The notes below the pieces were generated by a model that was not told the DNA's origin, searched no databases, and worked only from the letters and a program-made list of their open reading frames with translations. 20,269 nt of DNA from Candidatus Rhabdochlamydia sp. (GTDB lineage Bacteria > Chlamydiota > Chlamydiia > Chlamydiales > Rhabdochlamydiaceae). This document shows, piece after piece, positions 8,702 through 15,123 of this stretch (the first letter of the stretch is position 1; each line of letters begins with the position of its first letter). Location: assembly GCA_030043495.1 (NCBI GenBank), contig JASHXO010000010.1:1-20269 (forward strand). The letters run 5' to 3'. A program made the position numbers and the translations under genes.

Positions 8702-9169
8702 TTAAACTCGAACTGAAATGCTATCATCATTTGCTCCAAGGGCTATTCCTGTTGCAACGGCTGAAGAGCAAAGGCAACCGCCCAAAGTAAGGAGAGCAGC
8801 CATGGTGACGCCAATAGCAGCGACTGTCAAAATTATACCAGTCATCATAGTCATCGGAAAGCCGACAGCAGTGGTAATCAACACGCTGGCAGCAATACCG
8901 CCAATCGTCGATAAGGCGAATTGCGCCACTTTAAAGATAAGGCTGTCAGGACAGCAGTTAATCTTATCGCAAATCCAGTGAATGAGTCGATTACTAAGCA
9001 GATAGCTAACTCCGAAGATCGCTCCTCCCAGCGGGCTGATCATCGTAAAAAGTCCCGCGGCAACCGCGCCAGCACTGCCCATCAGAGCAGCTCCGAATGC
9101 AAGTTGTGCTGGAGAAAATTGTTGTTGGATTAGGTTGTTGCCAAGTTGTGTCATTGTTGGTTGTGTCAT
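8702..9169 (-). CDS. Small hydrophobic membrane protein, candidate inclusion-membrane protein (paralogue 1)
   Basis: This 155-residue protein has a polar N-terminal tail (residues 1-20, Gln/Thr-rich), a Gly/Ala-rich hydrophobic stretch (about 22-58), a short polar Cys-containing loop (59-76, WICDKINCC), a long bilobed hydrophobic region (78-135) and a short acidic tail. There is no cleavable signal peptide. It is clearly related to the next gene upstream: both share P-x-GGA-x-FG-x-SY in the first hairpin and TTA-x-GFP-x-T in the second. Bilobed hydrophobic domains of 40 or more residues are the hallmark of chlamydial Inc proteins, which are secreted by type III secretion into the vacuole membrane; that assignment here is inference. 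The ATG has a strong AAAGGAGG with 6-nt spacing. Confidence 0.85.
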   Translation of the reverse strand: MTQPTMTQLGNNLIQQQFSPAQLAFGAALMGSAGAVAAGLFTMISPLGGAIFGVSYLLSNRLIHWICDKINCCPDSLIFKVAQFALSTIGGIAASVLITTAVGFPMTMMTGIILTVAAIGVTMAALLTLGGCLCSSAVATGIALGANDDSISVRV

Positions 9170-9174
9170 ACCAT

Positions 9175-9231
9175 TCCTCCTTTATGCTGGATATTTGTAA
9201 AGAATTGGTAAATTTTTAAAGTATAGGAGGA
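9175..9231 (-). promoter_or_regulatory. Possible anti-Shine-Dalgarno pairing in the leader of paralogue 1
   Basis: The Shine-Dalgarno core AGGAGGA of the 9169 start (minus strand of 9175-9181) has a 7-bp complement TCCTCCT at 9225-9231, about 43 nt upstream in the same leader if transcription starts above it. The pairing is short and distant, so this is a weak candidate. Confidence 0.25.
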
Positions 9232-9254
9232 GAAATTGTTTAAATCAAATTTCT

Positions 9255-9296
9255 TTTAAAAATAGAAGAGCTCGGCTATATGGCTTCCGAGCTCTT
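9255..9296 (-). terminator. Intrinsic terminator of paralogue 2
   Basis: On the minus strand, a 10-bp stem (AAGAGCTCGG at 9266-9275 paired with CCGAGCTCTT at 9287-9296, 11-nt loop) is followed by CTATTTTTAAAAG. It lies 26 bp after the stop of the 9322-9774 gene and separates the two paralogues into independent transcription units. Confidence 0.75.
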
Positions 9297-9321
9297 ATAG
9301 AATTGAAGAAAAATGGAGAAA

Positions 9322-9774
9322 TTAGCAGCAGCGTTCTTTGGCAGCAAGACCAGCGCCTGCGACACATGAAGAGAGAGAGCTGGCGCCATAGACAACAATG
9401 CGCACTGCAATCGAAGTTACAAGCATTGCCAATAACATCCCTACAGAACCTAAAACAGTGAGAGGAAAGCCAGCAGTTGTAGCTACGAAAATTCCTACAC
9501 TGACGCTAGCAATAAATGAGACGACCCAAGCTGCAATTCTAAGTGCGGTTCGGCCCATGCATAGTTTATCTGCAAATGCATTAGCAAGGGTTCTCGTTAA
9601 AGCATAAGAAGCTCCAAAAACAGCTCCGCCGACGGGATCGATGATTCCAAATGCCCATCCTGCAAGAGCTCCAGCTCCTGTACTCACTCCAATTTCATAA
9701 ATACTGTTGAAGATTTGAGCGCCCAATGAAGGAGGTTGTTGTGCTCTAGAACTAGTTGTTGAATCAATTGACAT
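9322..9774 (-). CDS. Small hydrophobic membrane protein, candidate inclusion-membrane protein (paralogue 2)
   Basis: This 150-residue protein starts at an ATG (MSIDSTTSS) with GGAG six nt upstream; an in-frame TTG at 9786 lies upstream of that Shine-Dalgarno and is rejected. The layout repeats that of paralogue 1: a polar Ser/Thr/Gln tail (1-17), a Gly/Ala hydrophobic hairpin (about 28-58) with DPVGGAVFGASYAL, a short polar loop (60-76), and a long bilobed hydrophobic region (77-142) with ATTAGFPLT. It ends in KERCC, whose two terminal cysteines could be oxidised or lipidated. There is no cleavable signal peptide. Function is unknown; an Inc-like vacuole-membrane role is inferred from architecture and the chlamydial context. 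Its ribosome-binding site is embedded in a perfect palindrome. Confidence 0.85.
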   Translation of the reverse strand: MSIDSTTSSRAQQPPSLGAQIFNSIYEIGVSTGAGALAGWAFGIIDPVGGAVFGASYALTRTLANAFADKLCMGRTALRIAAWVVSFIASVSVGIFVATTAGFPLTVLGSVGMLLAMLVTSIAVRIVVYGASSLSSCVAGAGLAAKERCC

Positions 9775-9780
9775 ATCTTT

Positions 9781-9805
9781 CTCCAATCTTAGAATAAGAT
9801 TGGAG
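9781..9805 (-). promoter_or_regulatory. Palindrome sequestering the Shine-Dalgarno of paralogue 2
   Basis: On the minus strand CTCCAATCTT (9805-9796) and AAGATTGGAG (9790-9781) are perfect reverse complements around a 5-nt loop. The last four bases of the 3' arm are the GGAG Shine-Dalgarno of the gene starting at 9774. If transcribed in full, the hairpin would bury the ribosome-binding site; at DNA level it could instead be an operator overlapping the start of transcription. Confidence 0.75.
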
Positions 9806-9807
9806 AA

Positions 9808-9816
9808 ATCATAACA
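9808..9816 (-). promoter_or_regulatory. Extended -10 promoter element
   Basis: The minus strand reads TGTTATGAT (9816-9808), a TGn-TATGAT extended -10. No good -35 is present at 17 bp, which is usual for extended -10 promoters. It would place the transcription start within or at the edge of the adjacent palindrome. Confidence 0.45.
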
Positions 9817-9945
9817 AAAACGGTTAAATTAATAAATGCAAACGATTTATTTAATTCGAAAAACAACCGTGTGAATTAAAATTTTTTTACATCAGAGTTA
9901 GTTGAATTTCAATTTTTCAGTTTATTTAGATGTCCATGGAGGAGG

Positions 9946-10902
9946 TCACAGGCGCTGTTCGATCATTTTTTCCAGTTTGATATTATCTTTAGCAAAGTTG
10001 CGAATTCCCTCCGCGAGTTTGTCCGTGGCCATAGGATTTTCATTGAGCATCCAACGGAAAGTTTTTTCATCGACAATAATTTTTTCAATATTCATTTTTT
10101 GAGCGGCTTGAGGGTCGATTTTACGTGGGACGGGACTTTCAGCAGATTGTAATTCTTGCAGGAGCTTGGGGGCGATCGTGAGCAAATCACAGCCTGCCAA
10201 TTCTAAAATTTCATCCGCGTTGCGGAAGCTGGCGCCCATGATCTGCGTCTTGATTCCCATTTTTTTATAATAATTATAAATTTGAGCAACGGAAATCACA
10301 CCGGGATCTTCTGCTGGAGGATAGGATTCTTTATTTTCGTTTTTCTTATACCAATCTAAAATCCGTCCGACAAAAGGGGAGATTAACGTTGCGCCGACTT
10401 GAGCAGATGCAATGGCCTGTCCCAAACTGAACATCAAGGTCATGTTGCAATGGATTCCTTCTTTTTCGAGGACTTCAGCTACTTTCACTCCTTCCCATGT
10501 TGAGGCGAGTTTAATTAAAATTCGTTTGCGGTCGATCCCAGCAGCTTCGTAAAGAGAAATTAAATGGTGTGCTTTCTTGATACTGCTTTCGACATCGAAG
10601 GAAAGGCGTGCGTCGACCTCAGTTGAGACCCGTCCGGGAACGATTTTAAGGATTTCAAGGCCAAAGTTGACAAACACTTTATCGAGGGCTTGCTCTTTGA
10701 TGTCTTTGGGGTTTTTACCATTTTTCTTGCCCCATTGGACAGCTTCATCAATAAGAAATTGATATTCGGGTTTAGAAGAAGCGGAGAAAACAAGGGAAGG
10801 ATTTGTCGTCGCATCAGTGGGAAGATATTTTTTAATCTCTTCAAATTCGCCAGTATCCGCTACGATTGTCGTCATTTTCTTCAATTGTTCAAGTTTGTTC
10901 AT
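9946..10902 (-). CDS. tal: Transaldolase
   Basis: Transaldolase transfers a dihydroxyacetone unit between sugar phosphates in the non-oxidative pentose phosphate pathway, in the cytoplasm. The 318-residue length matches class I bacterial enzymes (E. coli TalB 317). Visible features are [10 protein letters not shown] with the conserved Asp16, TDATTNPSL (about 29-37), the Schiff-base lysine in [11 protein letters not shown] (Lys131), the [12 protein letters not shown] strand, and [11 protein letters not shown]. The ATG is preceded by AGGGG with 8-nt spacing. In Chlamydia, tal follows rpoC on the same strand; here it is inverted and about 6 kb away. A MITE-like palindrome ends only about 20 bp before the start codon, so it has replaced or now carries the upstream regulatory region. 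No terminator is obvious after the stop. Confidence 0.97.
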   Translation of the reverse strand: MNKLEQLKKMTTIVADTGEFEEIKKYLPTDATTNPSLVFSASSKPEYQFLIDEAVQWGKKNGKNPKDIKEQALDKVFVNFGLEILKIVPGRVSTEVDARLSFDVESSIKKAHHLISLYEAAGIDRKRILIKLASTWEGVKVAEVLEKEGIHCNMTLMFSLGQAIASAQVGATLISPFVGRILDWYKKNENKESYPPAEDPGVISVAQIYNYYKKMGIKTQIMGASFRNADEILELAGCDLLTIAPKLLQELQSAESPVPRKIDPQAAQKMNIEKIIVDEKTFRWMLNENPMATDKLAEGIRNFAKDNIKLEKMIEQRL

Positions 10903-10922
10903 GTCAAAAACCCCTATTGATT

Positions 10923-11101
10923 TTATTTAACGCGAGCTTTGGATAACCGCCCTATGAAAATCGATCAGATTTCGGATGGATTTCGTGTCAAAATGAGTGA
11001 AGCTGGCGTCGAAGACGCTGCCAGCGAGCGAACTTTGACACAAAATACGCCGAAAGATATCGATTGTCGTAGAGTGCTTATCCAAAACTCGCGTTATTTA
11101 A
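10923..11101. mobile_element. MITE-like imperfect palindrome with 8-bp flanking direct repeat
   Basis: The core 10931-11093 begins CGCGAGCTTTGGATAA and ends with its reverse complement carrying one mismatch (TTATCCAAAACTCGCG). The same 8 bp, TTATTTAA, flanks both sides (10923-10930 and 11094-11101), as expected for a target-site duplication. Further matched segments run inward (ATCGAT, TTTCGG/CCGAAA, GTGTCAAA at 10985-10992 with TTTGACAC at 11034-11041) to a central GCTGGC/GCCAGC stem, so almost the whole element folds on itself. An 83-codon plus-strand frame through it shows no protein-like features. It lies between a lipoprotein gene and tal. Confidence 0.72.
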
Positions 11102-11146
11102 TACTAGAATCTCTTTTCGAATTTTTCAAGGGCTCTATTATAAGGT

Positions 11147-11644
11147 TCATATGGGAAGGTGGAAAGGGTTCTGCAAAAGAAAAGGATTGAGCAACTGATC
11201 GAATTTTGTCGAAAAATCTTCTGCTTTTATAGTCGAGCGATAACCGGGGAGAATGAAAGTGATCTCTTTGTTGTTTTTCAGAGATTCGATCACGATCTTC
11301 GTCATTTCATCGGGGAGTAAAAATCGCTGCCCGCCTTCAAGGCGATATGTTTCACATCGAAGGATTTCCCCATCGATATCGAGTTTGAGAAGAGCGTTTT
11401 TTTGATTGCCTTGATGAGGAGGCACCGGAACGGAATGAACATTTAGATACACATTCAGCCGTTCTTCAATCTTAAGAAATTCTAAGTCGATCCCATAGAC
11501 AGGGTCCTTGGAAAGATAGCTCAATTTAGTCGAGCTGAATTCTTTTTTACCCGATTCAACCTGATCCGATGTCCATTGGCTCTGGCTCGAGCAAGCAAAA
11601 AGATAAACGGAAAGAAAAAATAGGCAATGCGATTTTTTTAACAA
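11147..11644 (-). CDS. Putative lipoprotein of unknown function
   Basis: I do not recognise the family. The 165-residue product begins with a lipoprotein signal peptide: K-K near the N-terminus, a short hydrophobic core, and the lipobox L-F-A-C at about residues 15-18, followed by SSQSQW. The mature part is charged, with alternating hydrophobic residues that suggest beta strands, and no further membrane segment. The start is uncertain: no ATG precedes the signal peptide before an in-frame stop, so a TTG at 11644 without a strong Shine-Dalgarno is the best choice. It is the last of four minus-strand genes encoding exported proteins and is followed by the MITE-like palindrome. I infer attachment to the periplasmic face of a membrane. 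Confidence 0.78.
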   Translation of the reverse strand: MLKKSHCLFFLSVYLFACSSQSQWTSDQVESGKKEFSSTKLSYLSKDPVYGIDLEFLKIEERLNVYLNVHSVPVPPHQGNQKNALLKLDIDGEILRCETYRLEGGQRFLLPDEMTKIVIESLKNNKEITFILPGYRSTIKAEDFSTKFDQLLNPFLLQNPFHLPI

Positions 11645-11697
11645 AATTAAAGACTTATGTTTTCACTATCCAGAGTTCGGGAGATAAGTAAATCCGT

Positions 11698-12060
11698 TTA
11701 GTCGTCACTTCGATGGCCGTCGTTGTTAGCAATCAGAATCAGGGCCGTAACGGCAACAACCACAGCAGTGGTTGCGAGTGCGATATTTTGCCATTGTTTT
11801 CTCTTGGCAGCTTTTGAACCTTCGCTAGCAGCTTGGCCCACAGGAGTTCCTTCATCTTCATTGTCCGAAGGAATGGCTTCAGGCGTTGTCGACTCATCCG
11901 GAGAAGTTGGGAGAGTCTGCGGAGTTGTGGAATCTTGTGTTGAATCGTCATCTTCTAATGGGGCGTGTTGAGGTTGCATGGGCTCGTGATCCTGGGCATG
12001 AAGAGCCGGAGAAAATGCGATTGTTGAGGCTATGAGACAAAAATTGACTAGCTTTTTCAT
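11698..12060 (-). CDS. Small exported single-pass membrane protein with acidic linker
   Basis: This 120-residue protein has a signal peptide (MKKLVNFCLIASTIAFSPALHAQ, likely cut after ALHA at about residue 22). A low-complexity acidic Ser/Thr/Pro/Asp/Glu linker follows (about 24-80). Then come a basic patch (KAAKRKQW), one hydrophobic helix (about 92-110, IALATTAVVVAVTALILIA) and a short tail NNDGHRSDD. The layout predicts an extracytoplasmic disordered region anchored by a C-terminal helix. The start lacks a strong Shine-Dalgarno but lies only 13 bp after the upstream gene's stop, so translation may be coupled. The layout (signal peptide, then a C-terminal helix and short polar tail) is shared with the 83-residue gene at 12916-13167. 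Function unknown. Confidence 0.8.
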   Translation of the reverse strand: MKKLVNFCLIASTIAFSPALHAQDHEPMQPQHAPLEDDDSTQDSTTPQTLPTSPDESTTPEAIPSDNEDEGTPVGQAASEGSKAAKRKQWQNIALATTAVVVAVTALILIANNDGHRSDD

Positions 12061-12073
12061 ATTGGAACCGATT

Positions 12074-12892
12074 TTATTTTTGAATGTTATTATTGTCTAT
12101 TGTTTCCATCCCCGACAGAGAAAGCAGTTTCTCGTGAGCATTTCGGAGAAATAAAATTTGCCAAAAGGCTCCCATGTCACCAAAATTGTCCAGGACAGTT
12201 TTTTGAAAAGGAGCCCAATGCTGTTCTTGAAAAGATGGATCTTCGAATAGATTTTTCTTTAGAGCAGGGGATTGGCTAAATTTTTCAGCGGCAGCGAATA
12301 GCTCAATCTGTTTTTGTCTTAACATTTCTCTGCGCTCTAATTGTGGGATATTGCCTAATAGATCATTGGAGAGAGTAAATGAACGGAAGGCAGATTGAAT
12401 GTCTTTATAATAATTCGACATTTCTTCTTTAAGAGCCGCTGCAGTGAGGACATAAGCGTGTTTATCCTTAATAAGAATTAGTTGTAAGATCCTAACGGGG
12501 CCCCATTCCGTTGTCGAATCGATCTCTGTCAATTGGGCCATCCCTGCTGCTGTACGTACTTTGCCCAATGAGCGCCAATGATTGTTACGGTCTTGTTCGT
12601 GGATAGCTTTAACTGCTTTAAGATAGTCTGTTAAGGAAACATCTGTCTCTTCAATGGCGAGATTGATGGAAGGACAAAAACTTTTTCCGCTATTTTTAAG
12701 AAAAGCCATCTTGACTTTGGAGGAAAGAGTCCTTGGGTCAGCGATATCCCAATTTTCAGGTGGAATGAAAAAACACTGAGTAAGATGGGTCGATTCAACG
12801 GCCTGAACAATCGAAGTGGAATGATTTTTAGTAGAGGCCGCCGTTAAGAAACATGAGAAAAGAGCGATGGAAAATAAAATTTTACAACGCAT
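12074..12892 (-). CDS. Exported protein of unknown function, possible PsbP/DcrB-like fold
   Basis: The protein has about 272 residues from ATG 12892. A TTG at 12898 has slightly better spacing to AGGA and cannot be excluded. The N-terminus is a signal peptide (RCKILFSIALFSCFLTAAS). The following domain (about 30-175) runs from FIPPENWDI through alternating strands including TAAGMAQLTEID, the W-G-P-V-R-I-L-Q strand, AYVLTAAALKEEM and FRSF. That pattern recalls PsbP/DcrB/Mog1-like domains (a W-containing strand, then A-Y-x-L-T-A and a final S-F), but this is a by-eye impression. The C-terminal part (175-272) is predicted helical and charged. It lies between two small exported membrane proteins with gaps of 23 and 13 bp, which indicates an operon. 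Confidence 0.8.
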   Translation of the reverse strand: MRCKILFSIALFSCFLTAASTKNHSTSIVQAVESTHLTQCFFIPPENWDIADPRTLSSKVKMAFLKNSGKSFCPSINLAIEETDVSLTDYLKAVKAIHEQDRNNHWRSLGKVRTAAGMAQLTEIDSTTEWGPVRILQLILIKDKHAYVLTAAALKEEMSNYYKDIQSAFRSFTLSNDLLGNIPQLERREMLRQKQIELFAAAEKFSQSPALKKNLFEDPSFQEQHWAPFQKTVLDNFGDMGAFWQILFLRNAHEKLLSLSGMETIDNNNIQK

Positions 12893-12915
12893 ATTCAATC
12901 TTTTCCTAATTTTTC

Positions 12916-13167
12916 TCAGTCGTCACAATGTGTGTGAGAATGACCGGCTGTGCTTTGATGCAGGACGGAAGCTAAAATCGCGATCCCTGCTGAAAGGCCG
13001 AGTCCCCATCCTAACATCGACATGGAAATTGCTGTGAAGGTCCCATCTTCTGCGCCTGCTCCAGTACGCCAGATCGACTCGTTATCTTTTTTCCACCGTT
13101 CAAGTTCGTCGGAGAAACTAAGAGATGGCAAAGTGAGAAGGATAAAAGCGGTCAGTAATCTTTTCAT
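12916..13167 (-). CDS. Small exported single-pass protein with His-rich tail
   Basis: This 83-residue product starts at an ATG with AAGGTGGG upstream; a longer frame to 13206 lacks a suitable start context. It has a signal peptide (MKRLLTAFILLTLPSLSFSD), a short charged segment (ELERWKKDNESIW), a Gly-rich stretch and a hydrophobic helix (about 47-67, SMLGWGLGLSAGIAILASVL). The tail TAGHSHTHCDD could bind a metal ion through His/Cys. It is the first gene of the minus-strand exported-protein cluster, and its upstream region is occupied by an inverted-repeat element starting 42 bp from the ATG. Function unknown. Confidence 0.75.
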   Translation of the reverse strand: MKRLLTAFILLTLPSLSFSDELERWKKDNESIWRTGAGAEDGTFTAISMSMLGWGLGLSAGIAILASVLHQSTAGHSHTHCDD

Positions 13168-13208
13168 GGAATGCCCACCTTTAGTAAGAAAAAAAGAAGT
13201 AACCATTG

Positions 13209-13377
13209 TACCAAAATGAACTCAAAAGTTGGTTTTTGGCTTAGTGCAGGTAGCCACTGCATTTGAACCCGCCTGCATGCACAACTTATCCAAGTTGTGC
13301 TACTTCGGTGTCGGCAATGTCTGGAAATTCAAAGCATTTCCCTTGCCAAATGCCCAATTTTTGAGTTCATTTCGGTA
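13209..13377. repeat. 169-bp inverted-repeat element with 24-bp termini and central hairpin (MITE-like)
   Basis: Termini 13209-13232 (TACCAAAATGAACTC...) and 13354-13377 are reverse complements with two mismatches. Near the centre, GCACAACTT (13279-13287) and AAGTTGTGC (13292-13300) form a perfect 9-bp stem with a 4-nt loop. Smaller nested stems (TGCAGG/CCTGCA, 13245-13277) occur on the left side. There is no ORF of note. I found no clear target-site duplication. It lies between the divergent exported-protein cluster and the atp operon. Confidence 0.65.
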
Positions 13378-13510
13378 TAGTTATCTCAGATGATCGACTT
13401 TCCTGCAATTTTTTCTTTTGCCAACAATGTTGAGATGGAGGATTTTCAAATTCAGAGATTGCTCATAGAGCATTGAATCTAATTTTTTTTTTATTTATAA
13501 ATATGGCAAT

Positions 13511-13541
13511 TTTACATTGAAAAATATCCACCTAATGTAAA
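13511..13541. promoter_or_regulatory. 8-bp dyad upstream of the atp promoter
   Basis: TTTACATT (13511-13518) and AATGTAAA (13534-13541) are perfect reverse complements separated by 15 bp, centred about 35 bp before the -35 box of the predicted atp promoter. The geometry suits a dimeric regulator site, but it is short and lies in AT-rich DNA. Confidence 0.35.
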
Positions 13542-13559
13542 TAACTTATGTGTGATGTG

Positions 13560-13588
13560 TTGAGTATTGGTTCAAGAAAACGTATGTT
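13560..13588 (+). promoter_or_regulatory. Candidate promoter of the V-ATPase operon
   Basis: TTGAGT (13560-13565), a 17-bp spacer, then TATGTT (13583-13588); each hexamer matches four of six consensus bases. The predicted start lies about 12 nt before the atpE ATG, giving a very short leader. The rest of 13378-13606 is AT-rich with no gene seen. Confidence 0.45.
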
Positions 13589-13606
13589 ATAGAGAGTCAT
13601 TCGGAC

Positions 13607-14236
13607 ATGAAAGGAACAGAATCAGGGAAAGATAAAGTTAAAAAAATCTGCGACATTCTGCGGCGAGAAACATTGGAGCCAGCTGAAATTGAAGCGGAAC
13701 AAATTATTCGTTCTGCTAAAGAGCAGGCCGAGCAGATTGTTGCGGCTGCACATAAAGAGGTTGAGAAGATCCATCTTGAAGCTCGCCAAGAAATTGAACG
13801 CCAAAGAAACGTTTTTCAATCTTCTCTGAGCCAAGCTTGTAAACAAGCAGTTGAGGCATTGAAACAGAGCATTGAGGAAAAACTATTCAATCAAGAGCTC
13901 ACTCGTTTGATGACAAAGCATACACAAGATCCAAAAGTTTTGGCGCAATTGGTCACCGCGGTCGTCAAAGGGATCGAAAAAGAAGGGATTGAAGCAGCGT
14001 TAAGCGTTTATATCCCTGCTGTTGTTCCAGCACGCGCTGTAAATATGCTTCTAGCTCATGAAATTTTAGAAAAACTTAAAGAAAAAAGTGTTCTCGTCGG
14101 CCCTTTAACGGGGGGGATCGAAGTCAAGCTGCTTAAGGAGAATATTACGATCGATATCTCTGATGCTGCTTTGAAAGAACTCGTAGCGAATTATATCCGC
14201 AAGGATTTCCGCGAGCTGGTTTTCGGCTCGGTTTAA
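13607..14236 (+). CDS. atpE: V-type ATP synthase subunit E
   Basis: Subunit E forms the peripheral stalk that holds the catalytic head against the membrane sector. The 209-residue length fits the chlamydial protein. Residues about 10-95 are a long charged amphipathic helix with Ala/Glu/Gln/Lys heptads (EAEQIIRSAKEQAEQIVAA, EVEKIHLEARQEIERQ), typical of the E-subunit coiled coil. The C-terminal globular part (about 110-209) contains the end of the family pattern, DFRELVFGSV. It is the first gene of the atp operon, with a predicted promoter just upstream; the Shine-Dalgarno is weak (AGAG). The N-terminal ICDILRRETLEPAE segment resembles what I recall of chlamydial AtpE. The order of genes downstream confirms the assignment. 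Confidence 0.92.
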   Translation: MKGTESGKDKVKKICDILRRETLEPAEIEAEQIIRSAKEQAEQIVAAAHKEVEKIHLEARQEIERQRNVFQSSLSQACKQAVEALKQSIEEKLFNQELTRLMTKHTQDPKVLAQLVTAVVKGIEKEGIEAALSVYIPAVVPARAVNMLLAHEILEKLKEKSVLVGPLTGGIEVKLLKENITIDISDAALKELVANYIRKDFRELVFGSV

Positions 14237-14348
14237 ATTTTAGGAAGTTGCAAATATTCATTATAAATGTTTAAGCGAACTTACTTAAGGAGCTGAAAAA
14301 AAGCTGGTCAGTATTGCGAACGCATTCTAAGCTGCAGGAATTTTTTAT

Positions 14349-15122
14349 ATGCGTAACTACTATTTTGTCGTCCCTTCTTTGCCGCCTTTGGCCCTGCATG
14401 AACGACCCGAAATTACTTTCGAAAAACTGATGGCAAGGCTTGAGATTAATCTAAGCAAGCAAGATTTAGAAAAGACGATTGTCTTAAGACGTTTTGTCGA
14501 CATTTATAACATCCGCGCCCTCCTGATGGAAGAACCCGTCGACCCAAGAGGAAATTTAAATGAGAAAGAGCTCGATGAAGCTTTACTGGTCCACGCTGTC
14601 CTTCCTGACTACGTCTTTGATTTCTTAGATCAGTTTGAAAAAGTCACGGATAAGATCAGGAATTTTCATGGATTGCTCGCCCGATTTTTTAATGAGGAGA
14701 TTCCAAAACAAAAAGGGTTTTTGCGTAACTATCTCATCTTTGAAAGAGAATGGCGACTTGTCCTTCTTGCATTAAGGGCAAAGCAATTGAATCGCGATGT
14801 CTCTAAAGAATTGCAATTTGAAGATTCTACCGATCCCATCGTTGCGCATATTCTTGCTCAAAAAGATTCTGAAATCTACGAACCTCCTTCTGAATATGCT
14901 GAAATAAAAGAATTGATCGCTTCATGCTATGCTGATCCATGGGCTGAACATAGGGCATTTGCAGAATATCGATTTCGAAAAATTGCAGAACTTGCTGAAG
15001 ACAGGCTCTTTACGATCGACCAAATCCTCTGCTACATGGCTCAATTGATGATTATTGAAAGCACATTTGAGCTTGATATAGAGCGAGGAAATATGATTGT
15101 GGAAACATTTACAAGCGGGTGA
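14349..15122 (+). CDS. V-ATPase operon protein, DUF2764-like (CT309 position)
   Basis: This 257-residue protein occupies the place between subunits E and A that CT309 holds in Chlamydia trachomatis. It starts MRNYYFVVPSLPPL, a hallmark of the DUF2764 family found in V-ATPase operons of Chlamydiae and Bacteroidetes. The rest is rich in charged, helix-forming residues with conserved-looking FEREWRLVLLALRAKQL and the LFTIDQILCYMAQLMIIESTF segment. It has no signal peptide and no membrane helix. By position and helical content it probably takes the role of subunit C, which couples the rotor to the membrane ring; that role is inference. AGGA lies 9 nt before the ATG. It is separated from atpA by about 200 bp with three GC-rich hairpins. 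Confidence 0.85.
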   Translation: MRNYYFVVPSLPPLALHERPEITFEKLMARLEINLSKQDLEKTIVLRRFVDIYNIRALLMEEPVDPRGNLNEKELDEALLVHAVLPDYVFDFLDQFEKVTDKIRNFHGLLARFFNEEIPKQKGFLRNYLIFEREWRLVLLALRAKQLNRDVSKELQFEDSTDPIVAHILAQKDSEIYEPPSEYAEIKELIASCYADPWAEHRAFAEYRFRKIAELAEDRLFTIDQILCYMAQLMIIESTFELDIERGNMIVETFTSG

Positions 15123-15123
15123 A

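Noticed and set aside
10939..11190. Plus-strand open frame of 83 codons between tal and the lipoprotein gene
   Set aside because: It is read straight through the MITE-like palindrome, runs antisense into the lipoprotein gene, lacks a ribosome-binding site and has no protein-like features.
13245..13300. tRNA-like signal: GGGTTCAAAT on the minus strand
   Set aside because: The T-loop-like string has no complementary T stem, and no acceptor or anticodon arm can be built; it is part of the inverted-repeat element.
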